Made by a program: the position numbers and the translations under genes. A stretch of 64,000 bases of DNA from Gemmatimonadales bacterium (GTDB taxonomy: Bacteria > Gemmatimonadota > Gemmatimonadetes > Gemmatimonadales > GWC2-71-9). The stretch's first letter is position 1. The number at the start of each line of letters is the position of its first letter. Under the pieces are notes generated by a model. That model searched no databases, had not been told where the DNA came from, and worked only from the letters and a program-made list of their open reading frames with translations. Location of the stretch: contig DASYCE010000007.1 of assembly GCA_036500345.1 (NCBI GenBank), positions 274,199 through 338,198 of the forward strand, read 5' to 3'. Below are positions 42,366 through 51,145 of the stretch, piece after piece.

Positions 42366-43268
42366 ATGGAATGCTCAGGGCACCGCTCGACCGCGCGGGC
42401 AACGCGACACCGATTCGCGGTCGCATTCGCAGCAATGGCGGTGTGCTCGCTGCAGACGGCACGCGCGCAACTGGCCGATTCGGCTCCCGGCGCGAGGCTG
42501 CTCGCGCATCCGGCCTTCGCGGCGCCATTCCGCGACACGGTCACCGTCGAGCTGCATCGGGATGGCGCCTACCGAATCGCGGTCTGGCCCGCTAATGCAC
42601 GGGTCGTTGTGGCACCACGGGACCATGCGGATCAACCCGACCTGCTGGTGCCGACTGACAGCGGCGCCCAGACCGCCCGGATGCATTTCGTCTCGCGACA
42701 GGACGGGTTGCACACCGTCGTGGTCTCGCCGCCGGCAGCTGGCACCGTGATCCGACTCTGGATCTGGGAAGACATCGTCCGGAGCGACACGGCGCGCGGG
42801 ACCGCAAAGGCTGCGAGCTGGCGCATCGGCTTCACCGGTACCGCGGCAACTCCGTCGCGGTATGCGGAGATCAAGCCGGCAGACGAGAACCGGCCGCAAT
42901 GGCTGCAGGGCGGTCTGCTGGTGTCGCCGGCCTCGCCTTGGTACATGGCAGACAACAGTGATGACCCCGCCTCGCTCGGGTGGACCTTCGCCGACAGGCG
43001 GATCCTGATTCGCAAGGGATCGCGGCAACGTGACGACCTGGATCTCGATGCACTGTGGGAGTTTGCCCAGGGGCACTCCTCGGTCGTCATCCAGAGCCCC
43101 GTGATGGTCACCGCCGGTCTCGCGATGACCTTTCGCCTCGACCAGAACCGCCTTCCCTACGGGATCGCGATCGGCCCGGAGGCGATGCATGGGCACGTGA
43201 CCCCGGTTGCGATCCCCAGAACCGGCGTGACCCAGTTGCGAAGCACGATCACCTGGATTCCGCAGTGA
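42366..43268 (+). CDS. Secreted protein of unknown function, 300 aa
   Basis: The N-terminus is basic, then AVAFAAMAVCSLQTARAQ gives a cleavable signal (about residue 35). The mature part is beta-rich with repeated segments such as DTVTVELHRDGAYRIAVWPA and HTVVVSPPAAGTVIRLWIWE. The family is not recognised. There is no convincing ribosome site before the ATG, so a start at the in-frame ATG near residue 24 cannot be excluded. It is divergent from the membrane protein gene and followed by a terminator with a T-run. Confidence 0.65.
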   Translation: MECSGHRSTARATRHRFAVAFAAMAVCSLQTARAQLADSAPGARLLAHPAFAAPFRDTVTVELHRDGAYRIAVWPANARVVVAPRDHADQPDLLVPTDSGAQTARMHFVSRQDGLHTVVVSPPAAGTVIRLWIWEDIVRSDTARGTAKAASWRIGFTGTAATPSRYAEIKPADENRPQWLQGGLLVSPASPWYMADNSDDPASLGWTFADRRILIRKGSRQRDDLDLDALWEFAQGHSSVVIQSPVMVTAGLAMTFRLDQNRLPYGIAIGPEAMHGHVTPVAIPRTGVTQLRSTITWIPQ

Positions 43269-43280
43269 TCGCGGTGGCCG

Positions 43281-43310
43281 AAGGAGGGCCGGGATCCCCC
43301 TTGCCTTTTT
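43281..43310 (+). terminator. Rho-independent terminator after the 300-aa secreted protein
   Basis: A stem of AAGGAGGG and CCCCCTT with one mismatch is followed by GCCTTTTT. This is the only hairpin in the window with a clear T-run, and it points to plus-strand termination. Confidence 0.65.
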
Positions 43311-43368
43311 CGGCATTTGTTCGGTATGGTTGTCGGCTGGAATTACCATCAACGTGAAAGGGTGCCCT

Positions 43369-43761
43369 GTGCGCCTCGAAAAACTCACTCCCGTGATGAT
43401 CGTCGACCGCATCGAGCCGTGTGTGGAGTTCTGGGTCTCGCGGTTCGGCTTCACGCTGCGCCACCAGGTTCCGGGCCTCGACGGCATCCTCGTCTTCGCG
43501 TCCGTCGAGCTCGGTGATATCGAGGTGATGTACCAGACGCGCGCCAGCGTCGAAGCGGACCTGCCCGGCACGGCGAAGGAACTAGATGGCAAGTCGGTCG
43601 TCCTCTTCATCGCGGTCGACGACATCAATGCAGCAGCGAGCGCGTTGACCGGTGCGCCGATCGTCAAGGCGAAGCACGAGACCTTCTACGGGAGCACCGA
43701 GATCTATGTGCGCGAGCCCGGAGGGCACATCGTCGGCTTCGCCCAGATGGGAAAGTCGTGA
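43369..43761 (+). CDS. Glyoxalase/VOC-fold protein
   Basis: A 130-residue vicinal-oxygen-chelate protein. It begins LEKLTPVMIVDRIEPCVEFWVSRFGF and ends with YVREPGGHIVGFAQMGKS, containing the two beta-alpha-beta-beta-beta half-domains. VOC proteins include glyoxalases, dioxygenases and fosfomycin-type resistance proteins; the substrate is unknown. The GTG was chosen for the AAAGGG ribosome site about 6 bases upstream; earlier TTG/GTG codons would add non-family residues. Confidence 0.82.
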   Translation: MRLEKLTPVMIVDRIEPCVEFWVSRFGFTLRHQVPGLDGILVFASVELGDIEVMYQTRASVEADLPGTAKELDGKSVVLFIAVDDINAAASALTGAPIVKAKHETFYGSTEIYVREPGGHIVGFAQMGKS

Positions 43762-43805
43762 GAGTCCGCTGCTGGCCAGGAGATCGCGCGTGACGGAGGA
43801 GTGGG

Positions 43806-44090
43806 ATGTCCCGCGCATTCGCGCCAAAGGATGAGCCGCCCGATCTACCCCGCCCTACGTTTCGGCTTCCCGAGCGCGATGATCCGGGGTTTCGCGCCGC
43901 CGCCGCCACGGCGCTGATGCACGGTGCACTCGTCGGCGAGACCGCTGCGGCGGAAGAGGCGACGGGGATTGCGTGGGGCGACGCGAGTCTTGTCGCTCAC
44001 TTCGAGCAGATTCGCGCCGCGGCAGTTGCGCGCGGTGATGAGCGCGCCGAGCAGCTCGCTGACCGATACCTGACTGCTGCGCGACGCTGA
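43806..44090 (+). CDS. Small unknown protein, 94 aa
   Basis: Acidic and Ala-rich, likely helical, no signal or membrane segment. Notable segments are FRLPERDDPGFRAAAATALMHG and a C-terminal EQLADRYLTAARR. The ATG follows GGAGTGGG, a good ribosome site. The family is not recognised. The next gene begins 253 bp later; that gap holds only weak promoter-like pieces (a TTGACA and a distant TATCCT) and nothing else I can support. Confidence 0.6.
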   Translation: MSRAFAPKDEPPDLPRPTFRLPERDDPGFRAAAATALMHGALVGETAAAEEATGIAWGDASLVAHFEQIRAAAVARGDERAEQLADRYLTAARR

Positions 44091-44343
44091 TTCGAGTTCC
44101 CCGGCACTGCGCGCTCCATGCTTCCGTACCGTACCGGATCGCGGAACCACCTGCTTCACCACACCGAAACTTTCCCCGATCGTCACTCGTTCATCGCTGC
44201 ACGATCACGCAGGATGACGCGGCCGTTGCTGTCATGCCGTTGTCACGAACGCCGAACACCTTGACCTTCGGCGTACCGTCCTTGACATTGCGGTCGCGAA
44301 TCCGGCACCTCCCGGGTTCTATCCTCAGGACGACGGAGCTTCA

Positions 44344-45468
44344 ATGGGCCGACTTCGGCTGTGGTCCGGCATTGCGTCAGCGCTCGTGTTCGGTGCATCG
44401 CAGGTGAGCGCGCAGGCCGCGTCCATGGCGAACATGGATATGCCGCCACTGAAGCACGCTCCTGTGCATGTGACGGTCGATTCCAATACACACCACGTCG
44501 TCGTCACCACCGGGCCGTGGAATCTTCCGCCGATGATGATGGATGGCGAGGTGCCGATGATGATGGACGGGATGGGCGGAGGACACGAATCACATCAGGA
44601 ACTCCTGCTGGTCAAGTTTCCCTGGCCGCACGACATGTGGCTGCGCGGATTCAAGCTGACGATCACCGACAAGAACGGCCGCGTGATGCCGCAGCGCACC
44701 ATGCATCATATGGAGTTCGTGAATTTCGATCGCCGCCAGCTGGTCTATCCGATGGCCGAGCGCGTGTTGGGCATCGGCGAGGAGACTGCCGCGATCAAGT
44801 TGCCCCGCACCGTCGGCGTGCCGATGGACTCGGGACAGCAGGTCGGTGTCTTTCTGATGTGGAACAACGATACCGGTCACGAACTCGACGGGATCAATCT
44901 TCGCTTCGAGCTGATCACCGCCCCCGAAAACCTGACCCCGCGCCCGGTGGCGGCACTGCCGTTCAAGGTCGACGTCAACAACACCCCCGGCTCTCCCGAT
45001 TCGTACATGGTGCCACCGGGCGGGAACTCCAAGACCTATGAATTCAAGGTGCCGGTGAGCGGCCGCCTCCTCGGCGTCGGCGGACACATGCACGATCACG
45101 GTGTCGAGATGCGGCTCGAAGATGTGAAGACGGGCAAGGTGCTCGCGCGAGTGCACACGCTGCACGACTCGACCGGCGAAGTCATCGGGGTGTCACGCCA
45201 GCTGCTCGCGGTGAAGGGTCGCGGTCCGCACCTCCGCGCAGGCCGCTCCTATCGTCTCGTCGCCGTCTACGAGAACAAGACCAACGAGCCGATCATGGGC
45301 GTCATGGGAGTGATGGGCGGTCTCTTCGCCCCCGACGATATCCATGACTGGCCGAAGGTCGATCACAACAACAAGGAATACCAGATGGACATCGCGCTCG
45401 GGCCGATGCTCGAGCGCAGCGGATTGACCATCGATCCGGCCACGGAAACGCTCGGCCTCTTCCAGTAA
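44344..45468 (+). CDS. Secreted Met/His-rich protein with PHM/DBM-like copper-site pattern
   Basis: A 374-residue protein with a signal peptide (to about VSAQA, residue 25). A Met/His-rich start follows (MANMDMPPLKH at about 28-38, and MMM, MMM and HESH clusters at 64-84). In the body, H121-H122, H179, H248-M249-H250 and M318/M321/M324 are arranged with the spacing of the two copper sites in mammalian PHM (H107/H108/H172 and H242/H244/M314). Other anchors are MHHMEFVNF and GGHMHDHG. I infer a copper-binding fold of the PHM/dopamine-hydroxylase type with a copper-loading tail; catalysis is untested. It ends at a GC hairpin. Confidence 0.72.
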   Translation: MGRLRLWSGIASALVFGASQVSAQAASMANMDMPPLKHAPVHVTVDSNTHHVVVTTGPWNLPPMMMDGEVPMMMDGMGGGHESHQELLLVKFPWPHDMWLRGFKLTITDKNGRVMPQRTMHHMEFVNFDRRQLVYPMAERVLGIGEETAAIKLPRTVGVPMDSGQQVGVFLMWNNDTGHELDGINLRFELITAPENLTPRPVAALPFKVDVNNTPGSPDSYMVPPGGNSKTYEFKVPVSGRLLGVGGHMHDHGVEMRLEDVKTGKVLARVHTLHDSTGEVIGVSRQLLAVKGRGPHLRAGRSYRLVAVYENKTNEPIMGVMGVMGGLFAPDDIHDWPKVDHNNKEYQMDIALGPMLERSGLTIDPATETLGLFQ

Positions 45469-45490
45469 TCAGGTGACCGCAGGACGCCAG

Positions 45491-45514
45491 CGGGGGCTCC
45501 TTACGGGGCCCCCG
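45491..45514. terminator. Hairpin between convergent genes
   Basis: CGGGGGC pairs with GCCCCCG across a 10-base loop. It overlaps the last codons of the spermidine synthase-like gene. No T-run. Confidence 0.55.
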
Positions 45515-47963
45515 TTGTCGTTGTGCGCTTGAGTCCGGCCTCGCCGCTCAGCGTCGTCTTCCATTCGTCGCTGGCGATAAAGAGGTCGTCGGGAAAGCGC
45601 CGGTACTGTGCGAAGTCCTGAAAGATCGCGGCGTTGTCATACGAGTCGTTTTCCAGCCCCGCGATGTACTGCAGCTTGAGGTTCCGGTCGCGGTTGATCT
45701 GCGCCCCGGCAAGCCACGGCGCCAGATCGGCACGCTCACCGGCATAGCTCCCGAAGAGGTCGAAGAGCGACGTAATCCCGACCTCCTGCAACGACGCAAC
45801 GATCGGCGCGTCGGCAGGATCCTCGAGGCGCTTGCTCACCGCGGCGACGTCGATGTGCGTCGGCCCCGGCTGACCGAGCATCACGAGGTCGTATCCCGCC
45901 CCGTCCTCGTTGTTGGCCCACACGGTCCCGCCCGGGAACGCATCGAGGAAGGTCGCCATCTCGCTCTTCACCGCATCGGTGTGGCTTTCGTACAGCGGCA
46001 CCCATTCCGTCATGACGCCACCCGGGTTGAGATGCTCGCGGGCGAGATCGAGGTATTCCTTGGTGTAGAGCGTCGCCGCCCCGCGAACCCACGGATGAAT
46101 CGGATCCGACGTGATGATGTCGAACTTCTCCCTGGTCGTCAGGATGTAGTGTCGCGCGTCATCGTACACGATCTGCACCCGCGGATCGTGCAGGACGTCG
46201 TAATTCTCCTTGGTGAAGTACGGCCCGATCGACTTGGGGATCAGCGGTTCGAGTTCGCAGATCACGATCCGCTTGATTCCGGGGTAGAGGACGAACGTCC
46301 CTGCCGTCACCCCGGCGCCGAAGCCCACCACCAGGACCGTCTTGGGATCTCCCTGCACCAGCGAAGAGAGATGCCCGAGGAGGCGCTGCAACCGCATGTC
46401 CTGTGGCTCCGACGACGCCTCCACCTTGCCGCTCACGTGGAAGTTCCGGTAGCCGTTCGCGAGTTCGGATACGGCGATCGAGGAATTCATCCCTTCGCCG
46501 GTAAAGAGAAACTTCGGCAGGGTCGTATAGGTCGCGAGAAAGCGGCCGTAACCGATCAATCCGGGCGGCACCGCCGCGACTCCGCGCGCAAGGAGGATTG
46601 CGACCACCCCCATCACCACAAGCGACGGCGTGCGCCATCGCGATGCCGGCGTTGCCTCGATGAGCGGACGCGCCCGATCCCACAGCAGCATGGTGAGGCC
46701 GGCGATCGCGGCGATCACGATCATCAACCGCTGCGAATTCTCGGTGCCGAAGACCGGAACGGCGATCATGCTGAACCCGATCGCACCCACAATCCCGCCG
46801 ACGGTGTTCGCCGCGTAGACGCGTGCGACGAGTCGTCCGGTGTCGTCGCCCGGCTCTGCGGCCGCGGCGATCGCCAGCGGAAAGGACGCGCCCCACAGCA
46901 CGGTGGCGGGGAGGATCGTCCACGCACATCGCATCAGGTCGAACTGGAAGGTGATCCACGGATCGGTAGTGAGCGAAGGATTCACCGGCCAGTACGGCAG
47001 CGACCGCGCAATCAGGTATGCCGTCCAGGCGATCGCAATTGGCAGGAGTAGTTGACACCAGCCGAGGGCCGCGCGCGGATTCTTCACCACCCGTGCGAGA
47101 TACGCGCCGGCACTGCTCCCCGCACCAAGGCCGACGAGCACCACCGCGAGAATCAGCGAGAAAGTGTAGACCGTCGCGCCGAGCATCAGCGACAGGAGCC
47201 GGGTCCAGACCACTTCCGCGCCGATCGCCGTGAGGCCGGAGAGCGCGATGGTGAGGTACACGACGCGAGCCCCCGGCGCCGAGATCAGCGGCCGCATCGT
47301 CGGTGGCGCGGCGCGGGGTGCCCAGCGCGCGAGCAGGAAGGCAGTCGCCGCAACGGCCATGTTGATCGCGAACGCGACATAGGTCGCCGTCGCCATGTCG
47401 TACACACGCAGGAGATAGAAGCCGGCAAGAAGGCATCCGACCACGGCACCAACGATGTTGCTCCCGTAGAAGAAACCGAGCCACGACACGCCAAGCGGCG
47501 TCGCCTCGACCCAGCGAGCCACCGCGGGAAGTGTCGCTCCCATGAACATCGTGGGGACGAGGAGGCAGACGGCGCAGAAAAGTCCCCGCAGGCAGATCCC
47601 GAGGAATCCTCCTGCCGATACTGAAGCGTAGAGGTTGCCGAGCGCAGGAAGGCCGAACAAAATGAGAAGGCCGAGCAGTCCGATACCGGCTTCGAGAAAG
47701 GCGTATACTCTGAGCGGATGTTCGCGCGGCGAGATAAAGCGCGGCAGGAGCAGCGAGCCGAGGCACATCCCGCCCATGAAGGTGCCGAGGAGAACGCCGA
47801 GAGAAACCGCTGACGACCCGATCACGAGCTCGACCAGCTGGAACCAGACAATTTCGTAAATCAGGGCGGCGCAGCCGCTGCCGATGAAGAGGACGGGGAG
47901 CCACGGGAGGACGCGCGCAGGCGCCGGCAACGTGTCCGGCTGAACCATGTCGGGACGTGTCAT
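45501..47963 (-). CDS. Membrane-fused spermidine synthase-like protein
   Basis: An 820-residue fusion. The first 470 residues form about 11-12 transmembrane helices, including FIGSGCAALIYEIVWFQLVELVIGS repeated in diverged form near residue 250 (GLTAIGAEVVWTRLLSLMLG). The C-terminal part is a spermidine synthase-like Rossmann domain (VLVVGFGAGVTAGTF, VICELEPLIPKSI, YDDARHYILTTREKFDIITSDP). A periplasmic or cytoplasmic donor role is unclear; related fusions are usually called fused MFS/spermidine synthase and their product is unproven. ATG 47963 follows an AAGG; a TTG further upstream is unlikely. It faces DUF3175 across a 149-bp divergent region. Confidence 0.88.
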   Translation of the reverse strand: MTRPDMVQPDTLPAPARVLPWLPVLFIGSGCAALIYEIVWFQLVELVIGSSAVSLGVLLGTFMGGMCLGSLLLPRFISPREHPLRVYAFLEAGIGLLGLLILFGLPALGNLYASVSAGGFLGICLRGLFCAVCLLVPTMFMGATLPAVARWVEATPLGVSWLGFFYGSNIVGAVVGCLLAGFYLLRVYDMATATYVAFAINMAVAATAFLLARWAPRAAPPTMRPLISAPGARVVYLTIALSGLTAIGAEVVWTRLLSLMLGATVYTFSLILAVVLVGLGAGSSAGAYLARVVKNPRAALGWCQLLLPIAIAWTAYLIARSLPYWPVNPSLTTDPWITFQFDLMRCAWTILPATVLWGASFPLAIAAAAEPGDDTGRLVARVYAANTVGGIVGAIGFSMIAVPVFGTENSQRLMIVIAAIAGLTMLLWDRARPLIEATPASRWRTPSLVVMGVVAILLARGVAAVPPGLIGYGRFLATYTTLPKFLFTGEGMNSSIAVSELANGYRNFHVSGKVEASSEPQDMRLQRLLGHLSSLVQGDPKTVLVVGFGAGVTAGTFVLYPGIKRIVICELEPLIPKSIGPYFTKENYDVLHDPRVQIVYDDARHYILTTREKFDIITSDPIHPWVRGAATLYTKEYLDLAREHLNPGGVMTEWVPLYESHTDAVKSEMATFLDAFPGGTVWANNEDGAGYDLVMLGQPGPTHIDVAAVSKRLEDPADAPIVASLQEVGITSLFDLFGSYAGERADLAPWLAGAQINRDRNLKLQYIAGLENDSYDNAAIFQDFAQYRRFPDDLFIASDEWKTTLSGEAGLKRTTTTGAP

Positions 47964-48101
47964 TGAGACCTTGCAGTGGTGGCGGAGCCGCTGGGCGGCG
48001 AGCAAAAGATGCCAGTGATGTAACGCTCAGCCAAGGCCGGACGTTGGACGATGTGTGGTCGATTTGTCGGCATGAACGTCTTGAAAAAGACACCCCACAA
48101 C

Positions 48102-48107
48102 AGGAGG
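48102..48107 (+). promoter_or_regulatory. Ribosome binding site fixing the DUF3175 start
   Basis: AGGAGG lies 5 bases before ATG 48113 and marks this start rather than the in-frame ATG at 48188 that would remove the conserved N-terminus. Confidence 0.7.
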
Positions 48108-48112
48108 CTTGG

Positions 48113-48427
48113 ATGGTTCGTCACGGACGAGACACCGGGCGCCGCTACAGCCGGTCGTCCCGGGATGTCGCAAGTCACAGCAGCGCCATGATCCTTGATC
48201 CGCAGGTCCTCACCTGGTCCAATCCATCTCGCATCGCCGGCTCGCTCAAGCGCTCGGCCCTCCGGAGCCGTCACCGCAAGACCAGTCCGTTCCGCTCGGC
48301 GATGTCGACATTGAACTTCTATATCAATCGCGCAGGCGCCTCACTCAACGCGGCACAGCGGGCCGTGCTCGAGCGGGCCAAGACCGAGTTGCGACGGCAG
48401 TTCGGGAAGGAGTCCGCGCGCCCCTGA
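48113..48427 (+). CDS. DUF3175 family protein, 104 aa
   Basis: A short, basic protein with the DUF3175 pattern: RYSRSSRDVASHSSAMILD at the start, VLTWSNPSRIAGSLKRSAL in the middle and SPFRSAMSTLNFYINRAGASL near the end, closing with an Arg/Lys-rich tail. The role of DUF3175 is not known; the charge suggests nucleic-acid binding or DNA compaction. No partner gene shares its direction closely; GH2 starts 56 bp later. Confidence 0.82.
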   Translation: MVRHGRDTGRRYSRSSRDVASHSSAMILDPQVLTWSNPSRIAGSLKRSALRSRHRKTSPFRSAMSTLNFYINRAGASLNAAQRAVLERAKTELRRQFGKESARP

Positions 48428-48482
48428 ACAAGCCGGTAACTTTGACCGGTTGACCCGCCCGATCATCAACCGGAGATCCCTG

Positions 48483-50933
48483 ATGGCCAGCTGGTCCCGT
48501 CGCAGCGTGATTCAAAGCGGTGTCGCCGCGTCGCTCACTCCATGGGTGGCGCGGCTCCCCCGCGGCCACGCACCGACCGCAGGTCGCGAACGGCTCCTCC
48601 TCGATTTCGGCTGGCGATTCCACCTGGGCCACGCCAGCGATCCCGCCCAGGATTTCGGGTTCGGAGCCGGCAGCGAATTCGACAAATCCGGCGGTCTCTT
48701 CCGTCCGTCACGCCTCACCTTCGATGACTCCGCGTGGCGGCAAGTCAACCTGCCGCACGATTGGGTGGTCGAGCTGCCGTTCGACCCCGCCGACGAACTC
48801 AACGACGCCGGCCACCACCCCGTCGGCCGAAACTTCCCGGCGACGAGCATCGGGTGGTACCGCCGCGTCTTCACGCTGCCGCCAGGAGATGCCGGCCGCA
48901 GGATCACGCTCGAGTTCGACGGGATCTACCGCGATGCGCTGATCGCGCTCAATGGCCATCTCGTCGGCCGCAACTTCAGCGGCTACGCCCCGTTCACCGC
49001 CGACGTCACCGACATCGTGACAACCGGCGGGCGCAACGTGCTGGTTGTCCGCGCCGACGCAACCGAACGCGAAGGATGGTTCTACGAAGGGGCCGGGATC
49101 TACCGGCACGCGTGGCTCGTCAAGACCGCGCCGGTGCATGTGGGACAGTGGGGGACGTACGTCACGTCGACCGTCGCCCGGGGATCGGCGACGGTCCACG
49201 CCGCGACCGACCTGCGCAACGAGAGCGGCGACGCGGTCCAGTGTGTCGTGGCGCAATCGATTCTCGACGGCACCGGACGAACGATCTCGACCGCCCGCTC
49301 CGCGCCGGTTCGCGTCGATCCGTGGGACCAGCGCACCGTCCCCGTCGATCTCGCCGTTCGCGCCCCGCGCCTCTGGTCGATCGACGATCCCGCGATGCAC
49401 ACCCTCGTGACCACGGTCGAAGTTGCCGGCCGGGAGGTCGATCGCTACACCACGCCGTTCGGGATCAGGACGATGCGCTTCGACCCGGATCAGGGATTCT
49501 TCCTCAACGACAAGCGCGTCGAACTGAAGGGGACGTGCAACCACCAGGATCACGCCGGCGTCGGTTCGGCGCTCCCGGACCGGCTGCAGTCGTATCGGAT
49601 CGAGCGGCTCAAGGCGATGGGCTCCAACGCCTATCGCACGTCGCATAACCCACCGACGCCCGAACTCCTCGACGCCTGCGACCGGCTAGGCATGCTGGTC
49701 CTCGACGAAAACCGGACCTTCTCGTCCGAGGCCGAAGGGACGAGCCAACTCGAGCGGATGATTCGCCGGGACAGGAATCACCCGTCGGTCTTCGCATGGT
49801 CACTCGCCAACGAGGAGGGTTCCGATCAGGGGAACGATCGCGGCGCGCGCATGGCGAGCACGCTGCGGCGCCTGGCGCATCGGCTGGATCCGGCCCGGCC
49901 CGTCACCGCGGCGATGAACGGCAGCTGGGGAAAAGGATTCACCTCGGTAGTCGATGTGCAGGGATTCAACTATTTCCTGGGCGACATCGATGCGATTCAC
50001 AAACAATTCCCGGCCAAGCCGCTGATGGGCACTGAAGTGGCCAGCACTCTGTCCACGCGCGGGATCTACGCCAACGACAAGGATCGCGGCTACCTCGCCG
50101 CGTATGATGTCAACAAGCCGGGATGGGGTGCGCTCGCCGAGGAGTGGTGGAGCTATTTCGACGCCCGCGCCTTTCTCGCCGGCGGGTTCGTCTGGACCGG
50201 ATTCGACTATCGCGGCGAGCCGACGCCGTACAAATGGCCGTGCATCAGCTCGCACTTCGGCATCATGGATACCTGCGGATTTCCGAAGGACCTCTTCTAC
50301 TACTATCAGGCGTGGTGGGGCGACGCACCGGTGCTGCATCTCTTTCCGCACTGGAACTGGGCCGGTCGCGAGGGGGAGTCGATCGATGTGTGGGTCTATG
50401 CCAACGTCGACGAGGTTGAACTGCTGGTGAACGGACAGTCGCTCGGCAAGCTTCCGATGCATCGCAATTCGCACGTCGCATGGAAAGTCCCGTATGCGCC
50501 GGGGAAAATCGAGGCGCGCGGCTTCACGAACGGCACGATGACGATTACCGACGTGCGCGAGACGACTGGCGCGCCCGCGGCGATCGCATTGCGGCCCGAT
50601 CGCACTCGAATCAGCGCCGATGGTGAAGATGTCGTGGTGCTCGAAGTGCGGGTCGTCGATGCTGCCGGTCGCGTCGTGCCGACCGCCGATGACCAGATCT
50701 CGTTCAGCGTGAATTCCCCGGCGGCGCTGATCGGCGTCGGCAACGGCGACCCAAGCAGTCATGAGCCGGACAAGGGCTCGACGCGCCGCGCCTTCAACGG
50801 TCTCTGTTGCGCCATCATCCAGGGCGCGAAGCTTCCGGGATCAATTCGAATCGACGCCACCGCACCGGGGCTTCGCCCGGCGAGTGTGACGGTCGAGGCG
50901 GCTGGCGCCCCCGCCCGGCTGGCGGTCGAGTAG
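48483..50933 (+). CDS. Glycoside hydrolase family 2 protein, Tat-exported (beta-galactosidase type)
   Basis: An 816-residue secreted glycosidase. The N-terminus MASWSRRSVIQSGVAASLTP is a twin-arginine signal. GH2 order is N-terminal jelly-roll (about 45-215), Ig-like middle, TIM barrel with the acid/base in WSLANEEG (E444) and the nucleophile in MGTEVAST (E518), then C-terminal DUF4982- and Big-type domains. It removes beta-linked galactose, mannose or glucuronate; the sugar cannot be stated. ATG was chosen over an upstream TTG for its GGAG-like site and signal. Polysaccharide breakdown fits the SusC-like receptor next to it. Confidence 0.9.
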   Translation: MASWSRRSVIQSGVAASLTPWVARLPRGHAPTAGRERLLLDFGWRFHLGHASDPAQDFGFGAGSEFDKSGGLFRPSRLTFDDSAWRQVNLPHDWVVELPFDPADELNDAGHHPVGRNFPATSIGWYRRVFTLPPGDAGRRITLEFDGIYRDALIALNGHLVGRNFSGYAPFTADVTDIVTTGGRNVLVVRADATEREGWFYEGAGIYRHAWLVKTAPVHVGQWGTYVTSTVARGSATVHAATDLRNESGDAVQCVVAQSILDGTGRTISTARSAPVRVDPWDQRTVPVDLAVRAPRLWSIDDPAMHTLVTTVEVAGREVDRYTTPFGIRTMRFDPDQGFFLNDKRVELKGTCNHQDHAGVGSALPDRLQSYRIERLKAMGSNAYRTSHNPPTPELLDACDRLGMLVLDENRTFSSEAEGTSQLERMIRRDRNHPSVFAWSLANEEGSDQGNDRGARMASTLRRLAHRLDPARPVTAAMNGSWGKGFTSVVDVQGFNYFLGDIDAIHKQFPAKPLMGTEVASTLSTRGIYANDKDRGYLAAYDVNKPGWGALAEEWWSYFDARAFLAGGFVWTGFDYRGEPTPYKWPCISSHFGIMDTCGFPKDLFYYYQAWWGDAPVLHLFPHWNWAGREGESIDVWVYANVDEVELLVNGQSLGKLPMHRNSHVAWKVPYAPGKIEARGFTNGTMTITDVRETTGAPAAIALRPDRTRISADGEDVVVLEVRVVDAAGRVVPTADDQISFSVNSPAALIGVGNGDPSSHEPDKGSTRRAFNGLCCAIIQGAKLPGSIRIDATAPGLRPASVTVEAAGAPARLAVE

Positions 50934-51145
50934 CGCGCCTGCCGCGATAAGACCAACGGGATCGACGCTTCCACGTGTCTCACCTGACGTCATCTGCAAC
51001 GGCCGCCTGATCCGAAGCATCTGACCCGCAGAACAGCTCGGCACTCGTGTAACCAATCGCCGGCGTTCGGCGTACTCAACTGATCCCGTAGTTATTCGGA
51101 CCTTGGACGAAGCACCACATCCCGACCCTGCGACCCGGACGACCG

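Noticed and set aside
44280..44330. TTGACA and TATCCT before the PHM-like gene as a promoter
   Set aside because: The spacer is about 32 bp, too long for sigma-70.
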